From: Sphingobium sp. SYK-6
Lineage (GTDB): Bacteria > Pseudomonadota > Alphaproteobacteria > Sphingomonadales > Sphingomonadaceae
Direction: 5' to 3'
Assembly (NCBI RefSeq): GCF_000283515.1
Contig: NC_015976.1
Location: 496,001 to 560,000 of the forward strand
DNA: 64,000 nucleotides
The number at the start of each line of letters is the position of its first letter. The stretch's first letter is position 1. The translations under genes and the position numbers were made by a program. Below the pieces are notes generated by a model that was not told the origin of the DNA, did not search any database, and was given only the letters and a program-made list of their open reading frames with translations. Shown piece by piece: positions 38,712 to 48,169 of this stretch.

Positions 38712-39464
38712 CTACCCCCGCCCGATGAAGGGCATCTTCGTCGGCATCACCGTCAGGAACTGGGCATTGGCGTCCGGGGGCAGGCTGTCCATATAGGCGA
38801 CCGTCTCGCCCACCACGCTGGCATCCATCACCGGCTCGGGCACCAGCCGGCCGTCCGCCTGCGGCACCCCGCGCGCGAAGGCTTCGGAGAAGGCGCTGGC
38901 GGCATTGCCGATGTCGATCTGCCCCACCGCGATGTCATGCCGACGCCCTTCGAGCGAGGCGGCCTTGGTCAGCCCCAGCACGCCATGCTTGCTGGCGCAG
39001 TAGGCGACGGTGTCCGGCCGCGGGCTGTAGGCGGAGATGGAGCCGTTGTTGATGATGCGTCCGCCGCGCGGCTGCTGCGCCTTCATCACGCGGAAGGCCG
39101 CCTGCAGGCAGAGGAAGGCGCCGGTCAGGTTGACGTCCACCACTTCGCGGAAGAGCGCGACGTCCATGTCCTCGATCGGGAAGCGCCCGCCATTGAGGCC
39201 GGCATTGTTGAACAGCAGGTCGACGCGGCCGAAACGCGCCACCGCCTTGTCGAACAGCGCCGCGACGGACCCTGCGTCGGAGACGTCGGTCGGCACGCAG
39301 AGGATCGGCTCGGGCGATCCGCTGGCGAGCGCGGCCGTCTCGTCCAGCGCGTCCGCCCGCCGGCCGGCAAGTACGAGCCGATAGCCCCGCGCGGCGAGCG
39401 TGAGCGTGACGGCGCGGCCAATGCCGCTGCCCGCCCCGGTGATGACCGCGACGCGTCCCGTCAT
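38712..39464 (-). CDS. Short-chain dehydrogenase/reductase
   Basis: 250 residues with the classical SDR pattern: [11 protein letters not shown] near residue 10, [20 protein letters not shown] with the catalytic serine, and [14 protein letters not shown] with Tyr-x3-Lys. The residues after the arginine pair in [11 protein letters not shown] favour NADP. The substrate is unknown. The gene follows the YbjQ gene by 12 bases on the same strand. Confidence 0.92.
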   Translation of the reverse strand: MTGRVAVITGAGSGIGRAVTLTLAARGYRLVLAGRRADALDETAALASGSPEPILCVPTDVSDAGSVAALFDKAVARFGRVDLLFNNAGLNGGRFPIEDMDVALFREVVDVNLTGAFLCLQAAFRVMKAQQPRGGRIINNGSISAYSPRPDTVAYCASKHGVLGLTKAASLEGRRHDIAVGQIDIGNAASAFSEAFARGVPQADGRLVPEPVMDASVVGETVAYMDSLPPDANAQFLTVMPTKMPFIGRG

Positions 39465-39476
39465 GCTGCGCGGCCT

Positions 39477-39830
39477 TCAGACATACACGGCGGTGCCGGT
39501 GGCCGAGACCATCAGCATCGATCCGTTGGCGCCCAGCACTTCATAATCGAGGTCCACGCCGATGACGGCATTGCCGCCGAGCGAGGCGGCGCGCTCGCGC
39601 ATCTCGGCCAGTGCTTCCTCGCGGGCGCGCGAGAGCACTTCCTCATAGGCGCCCGCGCGGCCCCCGACGATGTCGCGCACGCTGGCGAAGAGGTCGCGGA
39701 AGAGATTGGCGCCGACGATCACTTCGCCGGTCACCACGCCGCAATAACGCTGGACGGGGCGGCCATCCACATTGTTGGTGGTGGTCACGATCATCTCGCC
39801 CGGGTTGCCGCCCCATGGTCCGTCGGTCAT
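39477..39830 (-). CDS. YbjQ/UPF0145 family protein
   Basis: 117 residues from the ATG at 39830 (AGAGGA upstream). It reads [34 protein letters not shown] after a short leader, and [18 protein letters not shown] later; [12 protein letters not shown] is the family mark. The family forms ring-like oligomers and has been suggested to be heavy-metal-binding, without firm proof. It is followed by the SDR gene. Confidence 0.9.
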   Translation of the reverse strand: MTDGPWGGNPGEMIVTTTNNVDGRPVQRYCGVVTGEVIVGANLFRDLFASVRDIVGGRAGAYEEVLSRAREEALAEMRERAASLGGNAVIGVDLDYEVLGANGSMLMVSATGTAVYV

Positions 39831-39913
39831 ATCGCCTGTCCTCTCGCTCTGTCCCGGGTTCGGGTCCCGGAGAGGATGGCTAGCGCGCGCCACGCGAAAT
39901 GACCAGAGGGCCC

Positions 39914-40153
39914 TTACTCCATGCCGAGCGCGGCCAGATAGGTCTGGAGGATGGCTTCCATCTCCTGGCGGTCGTGCGCCGGCATCTTCCGCAGCCGGAT
40001 GATCTGCCGCATGATCTTGACGTCATAGCCGGTGGCCTTGGCTTCGAGATAGACGTCCTTGATGTCGTCGGCGATGCCCTTCTTCTCTTCTTCCAGGCGC
40101 TCGACGCGCTCGATGAGAAGGCGCAATTGATCGGCGGCGATATTGTCGCTCAT
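39914..40153 (-). CDS. gapR: GapR/DUF2312 DNA-binding protein
   Basis: 79 residues, nearly all helical: a long coiled coil ([26 protein letters not shown]) with [13 protein letters not shown] as the best-conserved part, then [20 protein letters not shown] and a C-terminal helix. In Caulobacter this family (GapR) clamps over-twisted DNA and helps replication and chromosome segregation. Length and order match. The gene stands alone, with the ECF41 promoter region on the other side. Confidence 0.93.
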   Translation of the reverse strand: MSDNIAADQLRLLIERVERLEEEKKGIADDIKDVYLEAKATGYDVKIMRQIIRLRKMPAHDRQEMEAILQTYLAALGME

Positions 40154-40297
40154 GATGTGATGGTCTCCGGAAAGGAATGTGGGTCAGAATCGGATGCGCG
40201 CTCCTAGCCATCCGGCCGGGCCGGTGTCCAGCATCGAGAGTGGGCAGGGGCGCTCGCGGTGCGCGCCTGGCCCCGCCAGCATGAAAAAATCGGGGCC

Positions 40298-40324
40298 GAT
40301 GTCACATTCGCTGGCGCCGGTTCG
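40298..40324 (+). promoter_or_regulatory. ECF41-type promoter of the AhpD-like/sigma operon
   Basis: TGTCACA (40298-40304), 16 bases, then CGTC (40321-40324). This is the exact -35/-10 pattern known for group ECF41 sigma factors, and it lies 35 bases before the first gene of an operon that encodes such a factor, implying autoregulation. Confidence 0.85.
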
Positions 40325-40358
40325 TCATGTCCGTGCAACCTGACCGAAGGAGATGACG

Positions 40359-40814
40359 ATGACCACCCGCTTCAATCCCTATGCCGCCGCGCCCGCGCTG
40401 ATGAAGAGCTGGACGGATGTGTCCCTCGCCGTGGCCGACAGCCTCGAGTCCAGCCTGATCGAGCTGGTCAAGATCCGCGCCTCGCAGATCAACGGCTGCG
40501 CGAACTGCATCAACATGCACAGCCATGAGGCGCGCGCGAAGGGCGAGACCGAGCAGCGCATCTACCTGCTCTCCGCCTGGCGCGAGGCGCCCTGCTACAC
40601 GGATCGCGAGCGCGCGGCGCTGGGCTGGACGGAAGCGCTCACCCGCCTGTCGGAGGGCCATGCGCACGCGGCGGCGAAGGAAGCGCTGAACTGGGAATTC
40701 ACCGAGGAGGAGCAGGTGAAGCTCACCTTGATGATCAACATCATCAATGGCTGGAACCGCATCGCCGTCGGTTTCGATCTCTGGTACGACATGCCCGTGA
40801 AGGCAGCGGCCTGA
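40359..40814 (+). CDS. AhpD-like carboxymuconolactone decarboxylase family protein
   Basis: 151 residues. The ATG at 40359 is seven bases after AAGGAG; the ATG at 40353 is too close. The active pair is visible in INGCANCINMHSHEA, with Cx2C and a histidine, as in AhpD peroxidases. Genes of this family are the best-known partners of ECF41 sigma factors (with oxidoreductases and epimerases). The stop and the sigma factor start share a base (TGATG), giving tight coupling. The substrate is unknown. Confidence 0.93.
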   Translation: MTTRFNPYAAAPALMKSWTDVSLAVADSLESSLIELVKIRASQINGCANCINMHSHEARAKGETEQRIYLLSAWREAPCYTDRERAALGWTEALTRLSEGHAHAAAKEALNWEFTEEEQVKLTLMINIINGWNRIAVGFDLWYDMPVKAAA

Positions 40815-41680
40815 TGGAGCGGGGGACGCGGCAGGACGCGGCGGCGCGGTTCGATCCGCTGCGTCCCCGGCTGGTCCGGGTCGCTTACCGGATGCTCGGC
40901 TCGGTGGCCGATGCCGAGGACATGGTGCAGGAAGCGTTCATTCGCTGGATGGGCACGGATCAGGCCGCGATCCGCGAGCCCGAGGCGTTCCTGCGCCGGG
41001 TCGTCACGCGCCTGTGCCTCGATCATCTCAAGTCCGCGCATGTCCGGCGGGAAACCTATGTGGGGCCGTGGCTGCCCGATCCGCTGGTCGAGGAGGATGC
41101 GGGCGAGGAGGAGGAAGACGTCACCTTGCCGCTGATGCTGGCGCTGGAGCGTCTCTCGCCGCTCGAGCGGGCGGCCTTTCTCCTGCATGATGTGTTCGGC
41201 CTCGGCTTCGCGGAAGTCGCCGCGACGGTCGGGCGGGATGCGGCGGCGTGCCGGCAGCTCGCGGCGCGGGCGCGCACGCATGTGCGGGAAGCGCGGCCGC
41301 GCTTTCGCATCGCGCGGGATCGCGGGCTGGAGATTGCCGGCGCTTTCTTCGCTGCCTCGCGCAGTGGCGACATGAGCGCGCTCGGGGCGATGCTCGCGCA
41401 GGATGTGAGCATGCACAGCGATGGCGGCGGCAAGCGCCCGGCGACGATCCGCCCGGCGCTCGGTTTCGCGCAGGTCATGCAGCTTCACAAGGCGCTCGGC
41501 ATCCTGTTCCGCAAGCATGGATCGCAGCTGGTGCGCGTCTGCTTCGTGAACGGCCTGCCGGGCTTCGTGACGCTGGAAGCGGACGGCGAATATCAGACGA
41601 CGGCGCTGGACATCGAGGATGGCCGCATCGCCGCCATCTACGTCATGCGCAATCCGGACAAGCTGCGCCACCTGCATTGA
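40814..41680 (+). CDS. ECF41-group RNA polymerase sigma factor
   Basis: 288 residues: sigma region 2 (RLVRVAYRMLGSVADAEDMVQEAFIRW, key part GSVADAEDMVQEAF), sigma region 4 (ERAAFLLHDVFGLGFAEVAATVGRD), and a C-terminal SnoaL-like domain. The markers of group ECF41 are readable: WLPDPL in the linker, DGGGK in the SnoaL-like part and NPDKL near the end. In this group the extra domain controls activity in place of a separate anti-sigma factor. The promoter 490 bases upstream has this group's motif, so the operon is likely self-regulated. Confidence 0.95.
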   Translation: MERGTRQDAAARFDPLRPRLVRVAYRMLGSVADAEDMVQEAFIRWMGTDQAAIREPEAFLRRVVTRLCLDHLKSAHVRRETYVGPWLPDPLVEEDAGEEEEDVTLPLMLALERLSPLERAAFLLHDVFGLGFAEVAATVGRDAAACRQLAARARTHVREARPRFRIARDRGLEIAGAFFAASRSGDMSALGAMLAQDVSMHSDGGGKRPATIRPALGFAQVMQLHKALGILFRKHGSQLVRVCFVNGLPGFVTLEADGEYQTTALDIEDGRIAAIYVMRNPDKLRHLH

Positions 41681-41779
41681 GGGGCGCGCGCGGCTCGGGT
41701 CCGGATCGAAGCGTCAGTCCGCCCGCCGCGTGCACAGGCGCGGGGCGGGCGGGACGATCATATCTTCGCGCAGAAGCGG

Positions 41780-43591
41780 TCAGCCGCTCCGGCCAGCCCG
41801 GCTGCGGCGCCCGCCGCCACCGGCATTGCCCTGCGGACGGCCATTGCCGAAGCGGCGCTGGCCGCCGTCGCGGCGCGGGCCACGCTCGGCTTCGCCACCG
41901 GCGGGCGCGCCTTCGCGCATCCGCTTGGGCAGTTGCTCGCCGTCGCGCCGGGCCGGCTGATCGCCATAGACGGCCAGCGGATCGAAGTTCGGGCGGCCCT
42001 GCCCGCCACCGCGTGCCTCGCCCTGGCGAGCGCCGTCGTGGCGCTGTCCGTTGCGGCCGCCGCGCTCGTTGCCCTCGGGGCCACGACGCTGGGGGCGGCC
42101 ATCGCGGCTCGCATGATCCCGACCGCCCTCAGGCGTGCGCTCGGACCAGGCCGGGCGGCCGCGGCCTTCGATGCGGATCTCGATCAGCGGCCGCTCGCGA
42201 CGGCCCTCGCCCTGCGGGGCGGCCTGCTCGGCGCGGGCGGGCCGGCGATCCTGCCGCTCGGGCCGGGGTGCATGCCCGTCCTGCCGGCGGTCGGCCTGTG
42301 CCGGTGCGCCGCGCTCGCCATGGCGTGCGCGCTGCGGACGACGGCCCTGGCGCGCGCTATTGCCGGCATTGCGGCCCGGGGCGCTGTCGCCCACGGCCTG
42401 CTCGATGGCTTTCTTGGAGGGCAGCGGCAGGCGCCGTGCCTCGACCACGAAATTCTCGGGCAGCGGCATCTGCTCCAGCTTCACGCGGGTCAGCCGCTCG
42501 ATGTCACGCAGATAGGGGCGCTCGTCCGGCGCGACGAAGCTCATCGCGATGCCGTCTGCGCCTGCGCGCGCCGTGCGGCCGATGCGGTGGACATATTGCT
42601 CGGGCACGTTGGGCAGCTCGAAGTTGAACACATGCGAGACGCCCGAGACGTCGATGCCGCGCGCCGCGATGTCGGTCGCCACGAGGATCTGGACGCTGCC
42701 GTCACGGAAGCCCTTGAGCGCGGCGGTGCGCTGGCCCTGGCTCTTGTTGCCGTGGATGGCGGCGGCGCTGATCTGGGCGGCGACGAGGTGGCGTGCCACG
42801 CGGTCCGCGCCATGCTTGGTGCGGGTGAAGACGAGCGCCCGGTCCAGCGCGCCCGAGGCGATCGCCTCGCGCAGGCGCAGGGTCAGCAGCGCCTGCTTCT
42901 CCTGCTGCTCGACGAAGGTGGCATATTGTTCCACCCGCTCGGCAGTGGTCGATTGCGGCGCGACTTCCACCTTCACCGGATTGTGGATGAACTGCTTGCC
43001 CAGGTCCGCGATGGCCTGCGGCATGGTGGCGGAGAAGAACAGGCTCTGCCGCTCCTTGGGCAGCATCCCGGCGATGCGCTTGAGCGGCTGGATGAAGCCG
43101 AGGTCCATCATCTGGTCGGCCTCGTCGAGCACGAAGATCTCGACATTGCGCAGCGTGAGCGCGCGCTGCTCGATCAGGTCGAGCAGGCGGCCCGGCGTGG
43201 CGACGAGGATGTCGCAGCCCGGCACCAGCGCGCGCGCCTGCTTGCCCACCGGCACGCCGCCGAAGACGACCTGCACGGAAAGGTTCAGATATTTGGCATA
43301 GCCGCGCATGTTCTCGGCGATCTGCGCGGTGAGCTCGCGCGTGGGCGAGAGCACCAGCATGCGGCAGGAGGCCGGCTTGCGGGCCTGCGCATTGCCGATC
43401 AGCCGGTGCAGCGAGGGGAGGGAGAAAGCGGCGGTCTTGCCGGTGCCCGTCTGGGCAATGCCCAGCAGGTCGCGCCCTTCGAGCAGCGCGGGAATCGCCT
43501 GCTGCTGGATCGGCGTCGGGTCGGCATAGCCCTTGGTTTCGAGCGCGCGAAGGAGGGGCTCGGCAAGACCAAGGTCGGAAAAATAGGACAT
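41780..43591 (-). CDS. rhlE: DEAD-box RNA helicase (RhlE-like)
   Basis: 603 residues. Helicase motifs appear in order: PTPIQQQAIP (Q motif), GIAQTGTGKTAAF, PTRELTAQI, VATPGRLLD, VLDEADQMMD, FFSATM, ATDIAARGID and HRIGRTARAG. About 200 residues follow that are rich in Arg, Gly, Ala and Asn, with GRRGPEGNERGGRNG-like repeats, an RNA-binding tail. RhlE-type helicases remodel ribosome precursors or cold-structured RNA. It is divergent from the Xre-RES locus across 340 bases. Confidence 0.93.
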   Translation of the reverse strand: MSYFSDLGLAEPLLRALETKGYADPTPIQQQAIPALLEGRDLLGIAQTGTGKTAAFSLPSLHRLIGNAQARKPASCRMLVLSPTRELTAQIAENMRGYAKYLNLSVQVVFGGVPVGKQARALVPGCDILVATPGRLLDLIEQRALTLRNVEIFVLDEADQMMDLGFIQPLKRIAGMLPKERQSLFFSATMPQAIADLGKQFIHNPVKVEVAPQSTTAERVEQYATFVEQQEKQALLTLRLREAIASGALDRALVFTRTKHGADRVARHLVAAQISAAAIHGNKSQGQRTAALKGFRDGSVQILVATDIAARGIDVSGVSHVFNFELPNVPEQYVHRIGRTARAGADGIAMSFVAPDERPYLRDIERLTRVKLEQMPLPENFVVEARRLPLPSKKAIEQAVGDSAPGRNAGNSARQGRRPQRARHGERGAPAQADRRQDGHAPRPERQDRRPARAEQAAPQGEGRRERPLIEIRIEGRGRPAWSERTPEGGRDHASRDGRPQRRGPEGNERGGRNGQRHDGARQGEARGGGQGRPNFDPLAVYGDQPARRDGEQLPKRMREGAPAGGEAERGPRRDGGQRRFGNGRPQGNAGGGGRRSRAGRSG

Positions 43592-43860
43592 GAATATACT
43601 CTCGATAAGGACATGCGGCGCATGCGCGTCAGAGGCGCGCGCGCAACAGGGGTCTCCGTTACGGGCGACCCTGCGTGAATAAGGAAGCTTTTGCGGTTTC
43701 GCATCCGTTCGTCCCGGCCGCCCTTGTGCGAAGATCGCGGGGCCTCACGCTGCTCGGAATTGCGCCGGATCACTAGTCCGCGCGCCGAATGCTGCGATGC
43801 ACATAGGGCTGTTCGCGGGGAAAAGCAAGATGGGGCGCCGCAATGTCGCGAGCGACTGGC

Positions 43861-43889
43861 TTGCCGTAGTTCCGTCACAGGCCTATATT
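43861..43889 (+). promoter_or_regulatory. Sigma-70-like promoter of the Xre-RES operon
   Basis: TTGCCG (43861-43866), 17 bases and TATATT (43884-43889), 44 bases before the antitoxin start. The operator palindrome begins directly downstream. Confidence 0.7.
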
Positions 43890-43890
43890 A

Positions 43891-43919
43891 CAAAATGCCG
43901 GACCATGATCGGCATTTTG
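43891..43919. promoter_or_regulatory. Operator: perfect 10-bp inverted repeat
   Basis: CAAAATGCCG and CGGCATTTTG flank 9 bases. It overlaps the expected transcription start and ends one base before the AGGAG of the antitoxin, a usual place for autorepression by an antitoxin. Confidence 0.75.
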
Positions 43920-43932
43920 CAGGAGTCGGATA

Positions 43933-44364
43933 TTGGGCGCAGTGGCAAGAATTCAGGCGCTGCTCGGCGGCGAAAGCGTGACCGGTCCGCTGAACGACGA
44001 GCGGGATATCGTCCGGCTCGTGCGGCGCGGCGTGCCCACGCAGGCGGTCGATCATTTCCTCGCCGCCGCCGGTCTGCCCTTCAATGCGCTGGATCCGCAG
44101 GTCCTCAATCGCCGCACCTTCCGGCGGCGGCAGAAGAGCGAGCAACCGCTCGACCAGGCGGAGTCGGACAGGCTTCTGCGCCTCGTCGGCGTCGTCGCCG
44201 CTGCCGAGGAAACCTTCGGCGACACGCAGAAGGCGCATCTCTGGCTCAATCGGGAGAACCGCGCGCTTGGCGGCGAGACGCCGCTGGCCACGGCCGATAC
44301 CGATCAGGGCGCGCGCGTGGTGGAAGCGCTGCTGGGGCGGATCGCGCACGGCATCGCCGCGTGA
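43933..44364 (+). CDS. MbcA/ParS/Xre-type antitoxin
   Basis: 143 residues from a TTG at 43933, seven bases after AGGAG. The N-terminal half holds a helix-turn-helix-like region and the C-terminal half the MbcA/ParS toxin-binding part: ETFGDTQKAHLWLNRENRALGGETPLA, of which AHLWLNRENRALGG is typical. It neutralises the RES toxin encoded downstream and probably represses the operon at the adjacent palindrome. The stop overlaps the toxin start by four bases (GTGA). Confidence 0.9.
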   Translation: MGAVARIQALLGGESVTGPLNDERDIVRLVRRGVPTQAVDHFLAAAGLPFNALDPQVLNRRTFRRRQKSEQPLDQAESDRLLRLVGVVAAAEETFGDTQKAHLWLNRENRALGGETPLATADTDQGARVVEALLGRIAHGIAA

Positions 44365-44798
44365 TCGTTCACCGGCTGTGCAAGGCCGCCCATGTCGCGC
44401 TGGACGGGGAGGGCGCGCGCCTGTGGGGCGGGCGCTGGAATTCGGCGGGGCGGCCCATGGTCTACACCGCCGCCAGTCCCGGCCTCGCGGTGCTGGAAGT
44501 GCTGGTGCATCTCGATCTGCCGTCCACCCTGCTGCCGGACGATTATCAGCTGCTCGCCATCGAGATACCCGATGATGCGCCGGTCCATCGGATCGAGCCC
44601 CGCCCGGTTACGGACGCAGCCTGTCGCCGCGCCGGGGATGATTTTCTGACGGCGGGCGCGGCCCTCGTCCTCATGGTGCGCAGCGTCATCGTGTCGCAGG
44701 AGTGGAACATGCTCCTCAATCCCCGCCATCCGGCCATGTCGGGCGTAGCCATCACCCGCACCGACCCGTTCCGCTTCGATTCCCGCCTGTTCCCCTGA
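44361..44798 (+). CDS. RES-domain toxin
   Basis: 145 residues from a GTG at 44361. RES toxins deplete NAD in the cell. Family residues are visible: LWGGRWNSAGRPMVYTAASPGLAVLEVLVHLD, where the Arg in GGRWNSAG, the Tyr in VYTA and the Glu in LEVLVH are the active-site positions, and LNPRHPAMSG near the end with the conserved serine/aspartate region. Complete and apparently functional. Translational coupling with the antitoxin keeps expression balanced. Confidence 0.9.
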   Translation: MIVHRLCKAAHVALDGEGARLWGGRWNSAGRPMVYTAASPGLAVLEVLVHLDLPSTLLPDDYQLLAIEIPDDAPVHRIEPRPVTDAACRRAGDDFLTAGAALVLMVRSVIVSQEWNMLLNPRHPAMSGVAITRTDPFRFDSRLFP

Positions 44799-44808
44799 TC
44801 GCACCCCC

Positions 44809-44838
44809 TCCCCGGCGCATCACCGGGGAGGGGAGGCT
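44809..44838. terminator. Hairpin between the convergent toxin and asd genes
   Basis: CCCCTCCCCGG and CCGGGGAGGGG form an 11-bp stem around CGCATCA. It has no T-run but is symmetric and sits between two convergent stops. Confidence 0.5.
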
Positions 44839-44846
44839 ACGTCAGC

Positions 44847-45929
<1,083 letters not shown>

Positions 45930-46214
45930 TCAGGCTTCCGGTCGGAAAGTCGGCCCCGCGCGCTTCGCGGGGCTTGCGGTCCGGATGATCGTGGCCCTCA
46001 GGCCGCGCGCGTACCAGACACCGCCCCGCGAATGCGGGTCGGTTTGGTCATAATCGTCGGCAGGGCGATCATCGTGAACATCGCGCGGGCCTCTAGCGGC
46101 GTCGGTGCCCCAAGTAAACAGGGGGTGCGCAAATTTTGTGACAAGGCTGCACGGCGCGCCCGCTTCACGACATTTCCTTGCGTGAAAAGCGCTCCCCGCG
46201 CGCCGCGACACAGA

Positions 46215-46508
46215 TCAGCCGGCGTTGCGCGCCACGCTGGCTTTCATGCGCTCCAGCTGCTCGGGCGTGGCTTCGCTCTGGTGATGGTCCTTCCACTGCG
46301 CATAGGGCATGCCGTAGATGATCTCGCGCGCGCTTTCGCGGTCCATCGCCCCGTCCGCCTCGGCCACCCAGTCCGCGAGGCAATTGCGGCAGAAGCCGGC
46401 CAGGCCCATCAGATCGACATTCTGCGCGTCGGTGCGATGGCGCAGATGGTGGACGAGCCGCCGGAAAGCCGCTGCCGCCGTCTTGTCATCGAGCGTCTCT
46501 ATCGTCAT
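46215..46508 (-). CDS. DUF1244 family protein
   Basis: 97 residues, helical, with the family core VDLMGLAGFCRNCLADW (a CxxC pair) and YGMPYAQWKDHHQ near the middle. The family is restricted mainly to proteobacteria; the fold is known but the role is not. The CxxC could bind metal. It is divergent from pyruvate kinase across 114 bases. Confidence 0.9.
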   Translation of the reverse strand: MTIETLDDKTAAAAFRRLVHHLRHRTDAQNVDLMGLAGFCRNCLADWVAEADGAMDRESAREIIYGMPYAQWKDHHQSEATPEQLERMKASVARNAG

Positions 46509-46622
46509 TGAATGCCTCTTCTGCTTTCTGTTCGAACCATTGCCGCCCTGTTCGCCGCGCTTGCCGCGTCGCTTTCGTCATTTGGGCAGGCATATCGCTG
46601 ACGCAAGGGGTTGCCTTTACCG

Positions 46623-48080
46623 ATGAAGAAACTTGCCCCCCGAACCCGCAAGGTCCGCATCCTCGCCACGCTCGGCCCGGCCAGCAGTGGCAGCGAGATG
46701 ATCCGCCGGCTGTTCCTGGCCGGGGCGGACGCGTTCCGCCTCAACATGAGCCATGGCGGGCATGAGGGGCATGCGGCGAATGTCGAGGCGATCCGCGCGC
46801 TGGAGAAGGAGCTTGGCCGGCCGACCACGATCCTGGCGGACCTGCAGGGCCCCAAGCTGCGCATCGGCACCTTCGCCGATGGCCCGGTGATGCTCAAGCC
46901 GGGCGACAGCTTCCGGCTGGACCGCGACACCGAGCCCGGCGACGCGCGGCGCGTGGCGCTGCCCCATGCGGAGATTTTCGCTGCCGCTCAGCCGGGCACG
47001 CGGCTGCTGCTGGACGATGGCAAGCTGGTGCTGCGCGTGAAGGCCGTGAGCGACGATGCCATCGAGACGCTGGTCGAGGTCGGCGGGCAGCTCTCGGAGC
47101 GCAAGGGCGTCAATGTGCCGGACGTGGTGCTGCCGATGGCCGCGCTCACGGACAAGGACCGGCGCGACCTCGCTTTCGCCATCGAGGCGGGGGTGGACTG
47201 GATCGCGCTCTCCTTCGTGCAGCGGCCGGACGATCTGGCCGAGGCGCGCCGGCTGATGGGCGGCTATGGCCAGCTCCTCGCCAAGATCGAGAAGCCCGCC
47301 GCGCTCAACCGGCTGGAAGAGATACTGGAGATGTCGGACGCGGTGATGGTGGCGCGCGGCGATCTCGGCGTCGAGCTGCCGCCTTATGCGGTGCCGCCGC
47401 TGCAGAAGCAGATCGTCGAGAGCGCCCGGCGCCTCGGCAAGCCGGTGGTCGTGGCGACGCAGATGCTCGAATCGATGATCAAGTCGCCCACGCCCACCCG
47501 CGCGGAAGTGTCGGACGTGGCCACGGCGGTCTATGACGGCGCGGACGCGGTGATGCTCTCGGCCGAGACGGCGGCAGGCGACTGGCCCGAGCAGGCCGTG
47601 GCGATGATGGACAGCATCGCGCACAGCGTGGAGCATGATCCGGGCTATCTCGATCGGCTGCACTTCACCAAGACCATGCCCGATCCCACCACGTCGGACG
47701 CGCTGGCCGGCGCCAGCCAGACGATCACCACCACCGTCTCGGCCAAGGCGATCGTCTGCTTCACCGCATCGGGCAGCACCGTGCGCCGCATCGCGCGCGA
47801 GCGGCCCTCCGCGCCCATCCTCGCCCTCACGCCGCGCGCCACCACCGCGCGCCGCATGGGCCTGTTCTGGGGCGTCCACGCCGTGCGCACCAAGGATATC
47901 GGCAGCTTCGAGGAAATGATCGGCAAGGCCAAGCGCATGGCCCTGCGCCACGGCATCGCGGCAGGCGGCGACAAGATCATCGTCCTCGCCGGCGTCCCCT
48001 TCGGCACGCCAGGCTCCACCAACGTGCTGCACGTCGCCACCATCCGGGGCGATGAACTGCGGGTCCATGGGGAGGGTTAG
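46623..48080 (+). CDS. pyk: Pyruvate kinase
   Basis: 485 residues from the ATG at 46623. It makes pyruvate and ATP from phosphoenolpyruvate. Typical segments are in place: KVRILATLGPASS, FRLNMSHGGHEGH, DLQGPKLRIG, SFVQRPDDL, LAKIEKPAAL with the catalytic lysine, MVARGDLGVELP and VATQMLESMI. The C-terminal regulatory domain is complete. The ribosome site is not obvious. The AT-rich SIR2/NTPase gene begins its 3' end 90 bases downstream. Confidence 0.96.
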   Translation: MKKLAPRTRKVRILATLGPASSGSEMIRRLFLAGADAFRLNMSHGGHEGHAANVEAIRALEKELGRPTTILADLQGPKLRIGTFADGPVMLKPGDSFRLDRDTEPGDARRVALPHAEIFAAAQPGTRLLLDDGKLVLRVKAVSDDAIETLVEVGGQLSERKGVNVPDVVLPMAALTDKDRRDLAFAIEAGVDWIALSFVQRPDDLAEARRLMGGYGQLLAKIEKPAALNRLEEILEMSDAVMVARGDLGVELPPYAVPPLQKQIVESARRLGKPVVVATQMLESMIKSPTPTRAEVSDVATAVYDGADAVMLSAETAAGDWPEQAVAMMDSIAHSVEHDPGYLDRLHFTKTMPDPTTSDALAGASQTITTTVSAKAIVCFTASGSTVRRIARERPSAPILALTPRATTARRMGLFWGVHAVRTKDIGSFEEMIGKAKRMALRHGIAAGGDKIIVLAGVPFGTPGSTNVLHVATIRGDELRVHGEG

Positions 48081-48169
48081 GGGCGCGGAGATGGGCCAGG
48101 CTGAGGGGGCGCGCGATTGGGGCGCCTGGTGAGCCGCGAACTAGTTCCGAAGCGTAATTTTCCTTGGAT

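Noticed and set aside
43797-44360. Longer reading of the RES toxin frame
   Set aside because: The upstream codons overlap the antitoxin and encode arginine-rich sequence; the GTG at 44361 gives a normal-length toxin.
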